From the NCBI GenBank assembly GCA_013698135.1, contig JACCVM010000209.1, forward strand, positions 1-8,890: a stretch of 8,890 bases of DNA, given 5' to 3'. Position numbers and translations under genes: made by a program. Shown piece by piece: positions 1-6,396 of this stretch. This DNA is from Euzebyaceae bacterium (lineage in GTDB: Bacteria; Actinomycetota; Nitriliruptoria; Euzebyales; Egibacteraceae). Position 1 is the first letter of the stretch. Each line of letters opens with the position of its first letter. A model generated the notes under the pieces. That model worked only from the letters and a program-made list of their open reading frames with translations. It was not told where the DNA came from and made no database searches.

Positions 1-953
1 TTCAACCACACCAGGAACGGGGTCGCCACCACGACGGAGGAGAACGTGCCGATCGCCATGCCGACGAACAGCGCCAGGGCCAAGTCCTTGAGCGTCCCAG
101 CGCCCAGCCCCGTGGCCCCGATGAACAGCAGGGACGCCACTGGCAGGATCGACGTCATCGCCGTGGACAGCGACCGCACCAGCACCTCGTTGAGCGCGCG
201 GTTGGCCGTCTCGCCGTAGGTGGCTGTGGAGACCGAGGACAGCGGGGCGGTGTCCTCCCGCACGCGGTCGAAGACCACCACCGTGTCGTACAGCCAGTAG
301 CCGAGGATGGTCAGGAAGGCGATCACCGACGCCGGCGACACCTCGAAGCCCACCAGCGCGTAAATCCCGACGGTGACGGCAATGTCATGCAGCAGGGTGA
401 CCAGCGCGGCCAGCGCCATGCGCAGTTCGAAGCGCAGGGTGATGTAGGCCACGACGAGCACCAGGAAGACCAGCAGGCCGCGCACCGACTGGCGGGTGAT
501 CTGTTCGCCCCAGCGGGGACCGACCGCGCTGACATCGATGGACTCCGACTCGGCACCGGTCGTGTCGGCGATCGCCTGCAGCACTCGGCTCTGCTCCTCA
601 CCGCCGATCTCACCCACCGCTGGAGTGCTGATCAGCGCCCCCCGCCCGCCATCGACCATCTGCACGATGGCGCCGTCCACGCCTATCTCCGACAGGGCGT
701 CGCGCAGCTGCTCGGTGGTGAACTCGGCGGTTGCCTGGGTGACGGTATAGGCAGTGCCGCCGGTGAAGTCGATGCTGAAGTTCAATCCGCGGATCAGCAG
801 GCCGGCCGCACACACCGCCAGCAGCGTGAGCGTGGCGATGAGGAACATCCGGGACCGGCCGATGAAGTCGACCCGGCTGCGGCCGGTGAACAGACGGTTG
901 AAGGCACTGTCTGATGCGGGCGCCGGGCCGGGCTGGGCCTTGGTCTCAGTCAT
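1..953 (-). CDS. secF: Protein translocase subunit SecF (3' end cut by window edge)
   Basis: SecF pairs with SecD in the cytoplasmic membrane and uses the proton motive force to help pull secreted proteins through SecYEG. The visible 317 residues run from a cytoplasmic N-terminus through TM1 (about 35-55), the family motif IDFTGG (61-66), an extracytoplasmic domain (about 70-155), and membrane segments from about 157 onward. The TM4 motif LYDTVVVFDRVRED (221-234) carries the conserved proton-relay aspartate D223; the YD form, rather than ND, is typical of actinobacterial SecF. The ATG at 953-951 overlaps the secD stop in an ATGA junction, and AGGGGG lies 9 nt upstream, so translation is probably coupled to secD. 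The reading frame is open to base 1, so the last membrane segment and the C-terminal tail are missing. Family identity is certain. Confidence 0.97.
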   Translation of the reverse strand, partial: MTETKAQPGPAPASDSAFNRLFTGRSRVDFIGRSRMFLIATLTLLAVCAAGLLIRGLNFSIDFTGGTAYTVTQATAEFTTEQLRDALSEIGVDGAIVQMVDGGRGALISTPAVGEIGGEEQSRVLQAIADTTGAESESIDVSAVGPRWGEQITRQSVRGLLVFLVLVVAYITLRFELRMALAALVTLLHDIAVTVGIYALVGFEVSPASVIAFLTILGYWLYDTVVVFDRVREDTAPLSSVSTATYGETANRALNEVLVRSLSTAMTSILPVASLLFIGATGLGAGTLKDLALALFVGMAIGTFSSVVVATPFLVWL

Positions 954-2440
954 CGTGCGCGGCCCCCTGCGGCAGCGGTCTTGGGTTCCGGGGTGATCAC
1001 GCCCGTGCGCAGCCCCATGATCTTCGATTGAGCCAGGCGGGGCGAACGTGCGATCAGCGCGAACAGCCAACGGGTGAAGGTCGCCAACAGCAGCGTGTCG
1101 ATGATGGTTGAAAGCCCCAACGTGAACGCGAAGCCACGCACCGGCCCGACGGCCAACAGGTACAGCACCACCGCGGCCAGGATCGACACCGTGTTGGCGG
1201 TCAGGTTCGTGCGAAACGCGCTGTCGAACGCCTTGTCCGCGGCGGTGCGGATCGTGCGGCCGGCACGCAGCTCGTCGCGGAAGCGCTCGCGGTAGATGAT
1301 CGACGAGTCCGCCGCGATGCCGATGGACACGATCACGCCGGCGATGCCGGCGAGCGTCAGGGCAAAGCCGACGGTGTTGCCGAGGATGACGATCAGGCCG
1401 TAGGTCATGATCCCGAACATCGCCAGCTCGGCGATGGCTGCCAGGCCGATCCCGCGGTACAGGAAGAGCAGGTAGGCGCAGACCAGGGCCAGTCCGATCG
1501 CGCCGGCCAGCAGGCCCGCTTGCAGCGAGGAGCGACCCAGTGTCGGTGACACGCTGCGAAACTCCTGGAACTCCAGCTGCAGTGGAAGGGCACCGGTGCG
1601 CAGCACCAGCGCCAGCTCCTTGGCCTCGGCTTCGCCCCCGCCGGTGGTGATGACGGCACTGCCACCGGTGATGCCCTGGTCGCAGACCACGTCGGCGGCG
1701 ACCCCGGGAGCCGACTCCACCACGCCGTCGAGCACGATGGCGAACTGCCGCCGAGGGTCGCCCTCGGGTTGGCAGGCCAGCTCGCCCGTCACGCGGGTGA
1801 AGTTGTCAGCGCCCTCGCCGGCGAGATCCAGCGCAACCTCCCAGTTGAACCCGTCCGGCGACAGCTGCGCCACCGCGCCATCGACGTCGGCACCCGCCAC
1901 CTCCACGGGACCGACGCGCAGCTTGCTCCACTGGTCGGGTGGCAGCGGCTGTGGCTCCGGATTTGCCTCGGTGCGCTCCTCCAGCACCCGTTCACACAGG
2001 ACGATCCGACGGTCGGGCGGCGGCACGGCGTCGGTCTGGCCCCCGCATTCGGGACCGGTGTCGGCGTACTCCGGGTCGTCGGGCGGAATGACGGCCAGCA
2101 CCTTGCGGAACTGCAGCTGGGCGGTGCGCCCGATGACCTCCTGCGCCTGCTCTCGGTCGGCCAAGCCTGGCAACTGCAGCTGCACCGTCTCGCCCTGCCG
2201 GGAGATGTCCGGCTCGGCGACGCCCAGCGCGTCGATGCGGTTGCGGATGATCGCGACCGTCTGGTCGAGCACGCCCTCATCGACCTGCTGACCCTCGGCG
2301 GGGGTGAGCGTGACGCTCAGGCCGCCCTGCAGGTCCAATCCGAGCTGGGGGGTGTAGCCCTTGTAGAAGATGAAGCCCCACATGGCGCTCACCGCCACGA
2401 GAAAGACGATGAGCGCCGCTGCCAGTTTGCCTGTGCCCAT
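950..2440 (-). CDS. secD: Protein translocase subunit SecD
   Basis: SecD is the larger half of the SecDF accessory motor of the Sec translocase. The 496-residue protein has TM1 (about 6-25), the motif LGLDLQGG (33-40), a large extracytoplasmic P1 region (about 41-300), the family signature around RTGALPLQLE (281-290), and five more membrane segments (about 304-461). The TM4 motif IGIAADSSIIYRERFRDE (373-390) keeps the proton-relay aspartate D378 but has ADSS where proteobacterial SecD has VDAN, as in actinobacterial homologues. Four cysteines (132, 149, 223, 253) lie in the extracytoplasmic part. The ATG at 2440 is chosen because AGGGGA sits 7 nt before it and TM1 follows at once; an ORF starting 27 codons upstream would run into the preceding gene. 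It is followed by secF with a 4-nt overlap. The product is certain; the start is well supported. Confidence 0.97.
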   Translation of the reverse strand: MGTGKLAAALIVFLVAVSAMWGFIFYKGYTPQLGLDLQGGLSVTLTPAEGQQVDEGVLDQTVAIIRNRIDALGVAEPDISRQGETVQLQLPGLADREQAQEVIGRTAQLQFRKVLAVIPPDDPEYADTGPECGGQTDAVPPPDRRIVLCERVLEERTEANPEPQPLPPDQWSKLRVGPVEVAGADVDGAVAQLSPDGFNWEVALDLAGEGADNFTRVTGELACQPEGDPRRQFAIVLDGVVESAPGVAADVVCDQGITGGSAVITTGGGEAEAKELALVLRTGALPLQLEFQEFRSVSPTLGRSSLQAGLLAGAIGLALVCAYLLFLYRGIGLAAIAELAMFGIMTYGLIVILGNTVGFALTLAGIAGVIVSIGIAADSSIIYRERFRDELRAGRTIRTAADKAFDSAFRTNLTANTVSILAAVVLYLLAVGPVRGFAFTLGLSTIIDTLLLATFTRWLFALIARSPRLAQSKIMGLRTGVITPEPKTAAAGGRAR

Positions 2441-2447
2441 GACTACG

Positions 2448-2453
2448 TCCCCT
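2448..2453 (-). promoter_or_regulatory. Ribosome binding site of secD, overlapping the HD gene stop codon
   Basis: On the minus strand the run TAGGGGACGTAGTCATG joins the two genes. TAG is the stop of the HD hydrolase, AGGGGA is a good Shine-Dalgarno sequence, and ATG begins secD 7 nt later. The overlap fixes the secD start and suggests translational coupling between the HD hydrolase and secD. Confidence 0.75.
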
Positions 2454-3312
2454 ACAGGACTTGAACGCCGTTGACCGTGATCCGAAAGTCGCAACCGAGC
2501 GTGACGGCCGCCCGGCGACACATGATCATCCGTTCCAGGAAGATCTCGAAGTACTCCAGCACCTGGCTGATGGCCGTGTCGATGACCAGCTCCAGGGTCA
2601 GTGTGCGGGCCTGTGGATCGACGCGCAGGAACGAGGTCTGCACCGCGTAGTTGACGCGATCATGGATGTCCATCTCGATGGAGGCGTCCTTGCGCACCCG
2701 GCTGCGGTGGACATCGGACTTGTCGGCCAGGATCACCGCCGCCGCCACCGGCGAGACGGCGACGCCGTACTCCTCCTCGTGGTTGCCGACCGCGCTGATC
2801 ACCTCGGCGATGTCGCGGGCGTCGACGTCGAGCTCGAGCAGCAACTGGTAGGCCAGCATCGCTGAGGTCTGGCCGTGGTGCGCCCTGCTGACGACGTTGC
2901 CGATGTCGTGCAGGTAACCGGCCACCGCCCCAAGCTCGGCAGTGCGCGAGTCGTGTCCCAGATGGGTCAGCACGTTGAAGGCGATGTGCCCGACAAGGTT
3001 GGCGTGGCGAGAACCGTGCTCGGTGAAACCCTGGGCACCAAGGAATTCGTCGGCGGCGAGGATGAACGTCGAGGTGCGCTCGTGGGCGCGCACTCGGTCC
3101 AGCAAGGGGATTCGAGCCCGACCCGTCGACTGGCGGGGCGTCGTCTGCTCGTCGCCGGCCCGCGTCCGCCCGCCGAGTGGGACGTCGGCACTATCGCTAA
3201 TGCCTGCCTGCGGCCGCTGCGCGGCCTCCGGTTCGCCGTGATCAGAGCCTGCCTGCGGCCGCTGCGCGGCCTCCGGTTCGTCGTCACCACTCCCGCGGAG
3301 GGCCTGCGCCAT
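2452..3312 (-). CDS. HD-superfamily hydrolase (COG2316-type) inside the sec operon
   Basis: This is a predicted metal-dependent phosphohydrolase with an HD fold; its substrate is unknown. The 286-residue protein has a low-complexity N-terminal tail (about 1-68) followed by a well-conserved catalytic domain. Likely metal ligands are H103 (SRHANL), H135-D136 (GYLHDIGN), H146 or H178 (VGNHEEE) and D197 (ADKSDVHRSR). The stretch DIHDRVNYAVQTS (215-227) and the C-terminal region EYFEIFLERMIMCRRAA (253-269) match my recollection of the stand-alone HD hydrolase family COG2316. No membrane segment or signal peptide is visible, so it should be cytoplasmic. It starts 10 nt after yajC, and its stop overlaps the secD ribosome binding site, so it belongs to the sec transcript. 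The ATG at 3312 lacks a clear Shine-Dalgarno sequence. Homologues as I recall them begin near residue 70 here, so a TTG (3105) or GTG (3093) start cannot be excluded. The fold is confident; the function and exact start are not. Confidence 0.85.
   Translation of the reverse strand: MAQALRGSGDDEPEAAQRPQAGSDHGEPEAAQRPQAGISDSADVPLGGRTRAGDEQTTPRQSTGRARIPLLDRVRAHERTSTFILAADEFLGAQGFTEHGSRHANLVGHIAFNVLTHLGHDSRTAELGAVAGYLHDIGNVVSRAHHGQTSAMLAYQLLLELDVDARDIAEVISAVGNHEEEYGVAVSPVAAAVILADKSDVHRSRVRKDASIEMDIHDRVNYAVQTSFLRVDPQARTLTLELVIDTAISQVLEYFEIFLERMIMCRRAAVTLGCDFRITVNGVQVL
3202..3291. repeat. Two-copy 45-bp in-frame tandem repeat with palindromic core
   Basis: A 34-base block at 3202-3235 recurs exactly at 3247-3280, giving a 45-bp period (15 codons); the remaining 11 bases of each unit match at only 6 positions. 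Each copy holds a hairpin-forming core, GGCCGC-TGC-GCGGCC, and a GCGGCCGC octamer. On the minus strand the repeat encodes two copies of EPEAAQRPQAG (residues 12-22 and 27-37) in the N-terminal tail of the HD hydrolase. The period is a multiple of three, so copy number can change without shifting the frame. Confidence 0.9.
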
Positions 3313-3322
3313 GAAGGAAGAG

Positions 3323-3670
3323 TCAGCCTGTGACGCCGGTGTCACCGGTTCCGTCGGCCGGCGCGTCGGCGTCGACCAACCGCCGCGCGATCGCCGCACG
3401 GGCCAAGGTGACCACCGTTCCGTTGGCGACCTCGAGGCGGACGGTGTCCTCGTCGACGGTCTCGACCGTGCCGTGCAACCCGCCAATGCTGACCACGCGG
3501 TCGCCCCTGCCGATGGACGCCACCAGCTCGCGCTGCTTGCGCGCGCGCTGCTGCTGTGGGCGGATCAGCAAGAACCAGAACGCCACACCCATCAGTACCA
3601 GGGGCAGCAGTCCCGCGATCGGATTGCCGCCGGTTTGCGCCATCAGCGGAAGGACGACGAGGACTTGCAT
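3323..3670 (-). CDS. yajC: Preprotein translocase subunit YajC
   Basis: YajC is a small single-pass membrane protein that associates with SecDF and the SecYEG channel. The 115-residue product has one hydrophobic segment (about 17-36, LLPLVLMGVAFWFLL) followed by the family hallmark IRPQQQRARKQ (36-46). It then has the conserved cytoplasmic domain with IGRGDRVVSIGGLHGTV (53-69) and a short Gly/Asp/Ala-rich tail. Length is normal for the family. The ATG at 3670 is preferred because GAAGG lies 8 nt upstream; the internal ATG at 3643 has no ribosome binding site. It is the first gene of the minus-strand operon yajC-HD-secD-secF and is divergent from the antiporter gene. Confidence is high from the motif and the neighbours. 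Confidence 0.95.
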   Translation of the reverse strand: MQVLVVLPLMAQTGGNPIAGLLPLVLMGVAFWFLLIRPQQQRARKQRELVASIGRGDRVVSIGGLHGTVETVDEDTVRLEVANGTVVTLARAAIARRLVDADAPADGTGDTGVTG

Positions 3671-3760
3671 GACGGAGGCCTTCGGTTGGGAACAGATTCG
3701 ACCAGCGCGCGCGATCGGTCAGCAGGTGCGCACAACGGCGTGCCGAGTAGCCGCAGGGCA

Positions 3761-3769
3761 ACGATAGCA
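3761..3769 (-). promoter_or_regulatory. Candidate extended -10 promoter of the yajC-HD-secD-secF operon
   Basis: The minus strand reads TGCTATCGT here, an extended -10 shape (TGn followed by TATnnT). No convincing -35 hexamer is seen about 17 nt upstream. It would place transcription start near 3754 and give a leader of roughly 80 nt before yajC. It lies in the 172-bp divergent region 3671-3842, the only gap upstream of yajC. The call is by eye only. Confidence 0.35.
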
Positions 3770-3814
3770 TCAAGGTCTGCACGGCCCGGGGTGCCGGTCG
3801 GGGGCCGCTAGTGT
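3765..3814 (+). promoter_or_regulatory. Candidate -10 elements for the antiporter gene
   Basis: Two TAnnnT hexamers on the plus strand could serve the antiporter: TAGCAT at 3765-3770 and TAGTGT at 3809-3814. The second would start transcription near 3821, only about 22 nt before the GTG, which would rule out the in-frame upstream GTG at 3813 as a start. Neither has a good -35 hexamer, and the first overlaps the minus-strand candidate, so the two divergent promoters may compete. This is weak evidence by inspection. Confidence 0.25.
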
Positions 3815-3827
3815 GCCAGGCCCACCG

Positions 3828-3834
3828 AAGAGGA
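3828..3834 (+). promoter_or_regulatory. Ribosome binding site of the antiporter gene
   Basis: AAGAGGA is followed by an 8-nt spacer and GTG at 3843. No comparable purine run precedes the in-frame GTG at 3813, so this site selects the shorter, 494-residue protein. Confidence 0.65.
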
Positions 3835-3842
3835 CCGCCTTC

Positions 3843-5327
3843 GTGAGTGCCGAGCTGCCCGGTGATGTGCTGATCCTGGCCGGCGCCGCGTTGCTGGCTG
3901 CCGGGGTGCTGAGCGCGGGATTCGCCGCGCGCCTGCGCGTCCCCGGCCTGCTGCTGTTCTTGGGCCTTGGCATGGTGGTCGGCGACGACGGGCTGAACTT
4001 GATCAGCCTGTCGGACCCGGTGCTGGCCCAGCGGGTGGCGGTGCTGGCACTGATCGCCATCCTGTTCGAGGGCGGGCTGGGCACCAAGCCGACCGATCTT
4101 CGCCGGGCTGCCGTACCGGGTTTCGTGCTGGCCAACGTTGGCGTCGTCGTCACGGCCGCGGTGACCGCCGCCGCCGCGGCGCTGCTGCTCGACCTGGAAC
4201 CGATCACGGCACTGCTGCTGGGCGCTGTCACCGCGTCGACCGACGCGGCAGCGATTTTTTCGGTGCTGCGCCGCTCGCCGCTGCCCAAACGGCTGACCTC
4301 GCTGTTGGAGGTGGAGTCCGGGGCCAACGATCCCCTGGCGATCGTGCTGACCTTGAGCGTGCTCGCGGCGGCGGCCAGCGGGCTGACCGCAGGGGGGCTG
4401 CTGGGCTTCGGCGCGGCCCAGCTGCTGGGTGGCATCGCCGTTGGCGCCGGGGTGGGGTTCGCCGGCAGCTGGGTGTTGAGCCGGGTCAGCCTCGGCGCCG
4501 AGGGGCTGTATCCCGTGCTGGCCCTTGCCGTCGCGGGCCTGGCATACGGGGCGGCAGCGCTGCTCGGCGGCTCGGGCTTTTTCGCCGTCTACCTGACCGG
4601 CCTGCTGATCGGTGCCCGCGTCCCGCGCCACCGACGGGTGATCCGCACGTTCCACGACGGGCTGGCCACCATCGCCGAGATCGCCTTGTTCCTGCTGCTT
4701 GGGCTACTGGTCTTCCCCTCTCAGCTTCCGGCGATCGCCCTGCCCGGCCTGGCGCTGGCATCGGTGCTGGTGTTCGTATCGCGGCCGCTGGCTGTGCTGG
4801 CGTGCCTGCTGCCGCTGCGCTTCTCGCGGACCGAGATGGCCATGGTGTCGTGGGCGGGGTTGCGCGGCGCCGTGCCGATCGTCCTGGCGACGTTCCCGCT
4901 CACCGCGGGGGTCGCCGACGGCGAAGCCATCTTCAACATCGTCTTCTTCGTCGTGCTGGTCTCCAGCGCGCTGCAAGGCACCACGGTGGGCTGGGCGGCC
5001 AGGCGACTGGGTCTTGAAGGTGAGGCGCACGCATGGGCGCCGGTGGCCGAGGTGCTGCCGTTGGAGGGTGGCGACATCGACCTGGTCGAGGTCGACGTGG
5101 CACCCGACCTGGCGGTGTGCGGTTCCCGGCTGCGCGACGCGCCGCTGCCGCACGGAACCCTGGTCACCGCGATCGTGCGCGACGGTCGCACCCTGCTGCC
5201 CCGAGCCACCACGCGCCTGCGCGCCGGCGACCTGGTCCTGGTGGCTGCCCAACGGCGGGAGACGGCCACCGAGGAGGTGGTCGCATGGGCGCGAGGGGAG
5301 GCGTCGCGCGGCGCCGAACCGCAGTGA
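3843..5327 (+). CDS. CPA1-type potassium (or sodium)/proton antiporter with RCK_C domain
   Basis: This is an integral membrane antiporter that exchanges cytoplasmic K+ or Na+ for H+ and so affects pH, ion balance and cell volume. The 494-residue protein has about 12-13 hydrophobic segments between residues 8 and 388, then a soluble C-terminal domain (about 408-485) that looks like a TrkA-C/RCK_C domain (motifs LPHGTLVTAIVRDG and LRAGDLVLVAA). Core exchanger motifs are STDAAAIFSVLR (132-143), ESGANDPLAIV (158-168; ion-binding N162-D163), GGSGFFAVYLTGLLIG (242-257) and WAGLRGAVPIVLA (337-349; conserved R341). This architecture is that of CvrA/NhaP2 proteins, usually called K+/H+ antiporters; ion preference cannot be read from sequence. 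The gene stands alone on the plus strand between the ruv and sec blocks, divergent from yajC and convergent with ruvB. A T6 run (4255-4260) is unusual for such a GC-rich gene. The class is certain; the substrate is inferred. Confidence 0.93.
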   Translation: MSAELPGDVLILAGAALLAAGVLSAGFAARLRVPGLLLFLGLGMVVGDDGLNLISLSDPVLAQRVAVLALIAILFEGGLGTKPTDLRRAAVPGFVLANVGVVVTAAVTAAAAALLLDLEPITALLLGAVTASTDAAAIFSVLRRSPLPKRLTSLLEVESGANDPLAIVLTLSVLAAAASGLTAGGLLGFGAAQLLGGIAVGAGVGFAGSWVLSRVSLGAEGLYPVLALAVAGLAYGAAALLGGSGFFAVYLTGLLIGARVPRHRRVIRTFHDGLATIAEIALFLLLGLLVFPSQLPAIALPGLALASVLVFVSRPLAVLACLLPLRFSRTEMAMVSWAGLRGAVPIVLATFPLTAGVADGEAIFNIVFFVVLVSSALQGTTVGWAARRLGLEGEAHAWAPVAEVLPLEGGDIDLVEVDVAPDLAVCGSRLRDAPLPHGTLVTAIVRDGRTLLPRATTRLRAGDLVLVAAQRRETATEEVVAWARGEASRGAEPQ

Positions 5328-5336
5328 CGGCGCCGC
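5308..5336. terminator. Possible bidirectional hairpin between convergent genes
   Basis: GCGGCGCCG (5308-5316) and CGGCGCCGC (5328-5336) form a perfect 9-bp, all-G/C stem with an 11-nt loop containing the antiporter stop codon. It sits at the convergent junction with ruvB, whose stop is at 5360-5358. There is no T-tract on either side, so it is not a canonical intrinsic terminator. It could still stop polymerase or protect the mRNA 3' end in either direction. Confidence 0.4.
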
Positions 5337-5357
5337 CCTGAGCCGACGCGCCCGCGG

Positions 5358-6389
5358 CTAACCCTGACCGTCGAACAGGCTCACCCCTGGATCTGGCGCA
5401 GGTGCCGCCAGCCCCACGTGCGACCAGCCGCTGGTCGTCGCGACCCGCCCTCTCGGCGTTCTGGCCAGCAGGCCTTGCTGGATGAGGAACGGCTCGACCA
5501 CGTCCTCGATCGTTTCGGCCTCCTCCCCCACCGCCACGGCCAACGTCGACAAGCCAACCGGGCCGCCTCCGAAGTTGCGGCACAGGACTTCCAGCACCCC
5601 ACGGTCCAGCTTGTCCAGTCCCCGCCCGTCCACGTCGAACAGGTCCAGCGCCCGCTCGGCCAGGCGCTGGGTGACCATCCCGTCGGCGCGCACCTGGGCG
5701 TAGTCGCGGACGCGTTTGAGCAGGCGGTTGGCGATCCGGGGGGTGCCTCGGCTGCGTCGGGCGACCTCCTCTGCCGCCTCGGGGCGCAGCCGCACGTCGA
5801 GGATCCCGGCGCTTCGCCGCAGGATGCGGGCGAGCTCGTCGACCTGGTAGTAGTCCAGCCGTGCCGCGTAACCGAAGCGGTCCCGCAGCGGCGAGGTGAT
5901 CAACCCGGTACGGGTGGTGGCGCCGACCAGGGTGAACGGCGGCAGGGGCAGGCGAAGTGCCCGCGCACCCGGGCCCTTGCCCACGACGATGTCGAGACTG
6001 AAGTCCTCCATCGCCGGATACAGGATCTCCTCGACCGCTCGCGGGAGCCGGTGGATCTCGTCGACGAACAGCACATCGCCGGGCTCGATGTTGGTCAGGA
6101 TCGCCGCGAGGTCACCCGGCCGCTCCAGGGCGGGACCGCTGGTGGTGCGCAGGTCGGCCTCCATCTCCGTGGCCACGATGCCCGCCAGTGACGTCTTGCC
6201 GAGGCCGGGCGGGCCGGAGAACAACAGGTGGTCGACGCTGTCACCACGTCCCTTGGCGCCGTCGAGCACCAGGGACAGCTGCTCCTTGACCCGAGCCTGG
6301 CCGACGAACTCGTCGAGGCGCCGGGGACGCAGCGACGCGTCGAGGTCGGCGTCGTCGGCGGTCTGGATCGCGGTCACGATGTCGTCCAT
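5358..6389 (-). CDS. ruvB: Holliday junction branch migration helicase RuvB
   Basis: RuvB is the AAA+ ATPase ring that drives branch migration of RuvA-bound Holliday junctions during recombinational repair. The 343-residue protein contains Walker A GPPGLGKT (59-66), Walker B LFVDEIHR (107-114; D110-E111), sensor 1 in GATTR (156-160) and an arginine finger within SPLRDRFG (R169 or R171 region). Sensor 2 lies in RGTPRIANRLL (214-224), and a C-terminal winged-helix domain (about 255-330) has RNFGGGPVGLSTLA. All catalytic parts are present and the length is typical. The ATG at 6389 is chosen because GGAAG lies about 10 nt upstream and family members start at this point; the longer open frame runs through ruvA. 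It starts 8 nt after the ruvA stop codon and is the last gene of the ruvCAB operon. Its stop lies 30 nt from the convergent antiporter gene. Confidence 0.97.
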   Translation of the reverse strand: MDDIVTAIQTADDADLDASLRPRRLDEFVGQARVKEQLSLVLDGAKGRGDSVDHLLFSGPPGLGKTSLAGIVATEMEADLRTTSGPALERPGDLAAILTNIEPGDVLFVDEIHRLPRAVEEILYPAMEDFSLDIVVGKGPGARALRLPLPPFTLVGATTRTGLITSPLRDRFGYAARLDYYQVDELARILRRSAGILDVRLRPEAAEEVARRSRGTPRIANRLLKRVRDYAQVRADGMVTQRLAERALDLFDVDGRGLDKLDRGVLEVLCRNFGGGPVGLSTLAVAVGEEAETIEDVVEPFLIQQGLLARTPRGRVATTSGWSHVGLAAPAPDPGVSLFDGQG

Positions 6390-6396
6390 CGGCGGC

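Noticed and set aside
1596..2464. Two plus-strand open frames of 231 codons opposite secD
   Set aside because: Both are antisense to a conserved gene, have no ribosome binding site I can see, and give low-complexity products.
3095..3130. tRNA T-arm-like sequence (GGGGATTCGAGCCC)
   Set aside because: The flanking bases do not form a 5-bp T stem on either strand, and no acceptor, D or anticodon arms can be drawn around it.
3782..3807. Inverted repeat CGGCCC...GGGCCG in the divergent promoter region
   Set aside because: The arms are only 6 bp with a 14-nt spacer, which is expected by chance in such GC-rich DNA.
3813..3842. Upstream GTG start for the antiporter, adding 10 residues
   Set aside because: No ribosome binding site precedes it, while AAGAGGA is correctly spaced for the GTG at 3843.
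3342..4655. Long minus-strand open frame (437 codons) opposite the antiporter and running into yajC
   Set aside because: The product is rich in Gln, Arg, Gly and His without any domain, and it overlaps yajC in another frame; it is a GC-driven shadow of the antiporter.
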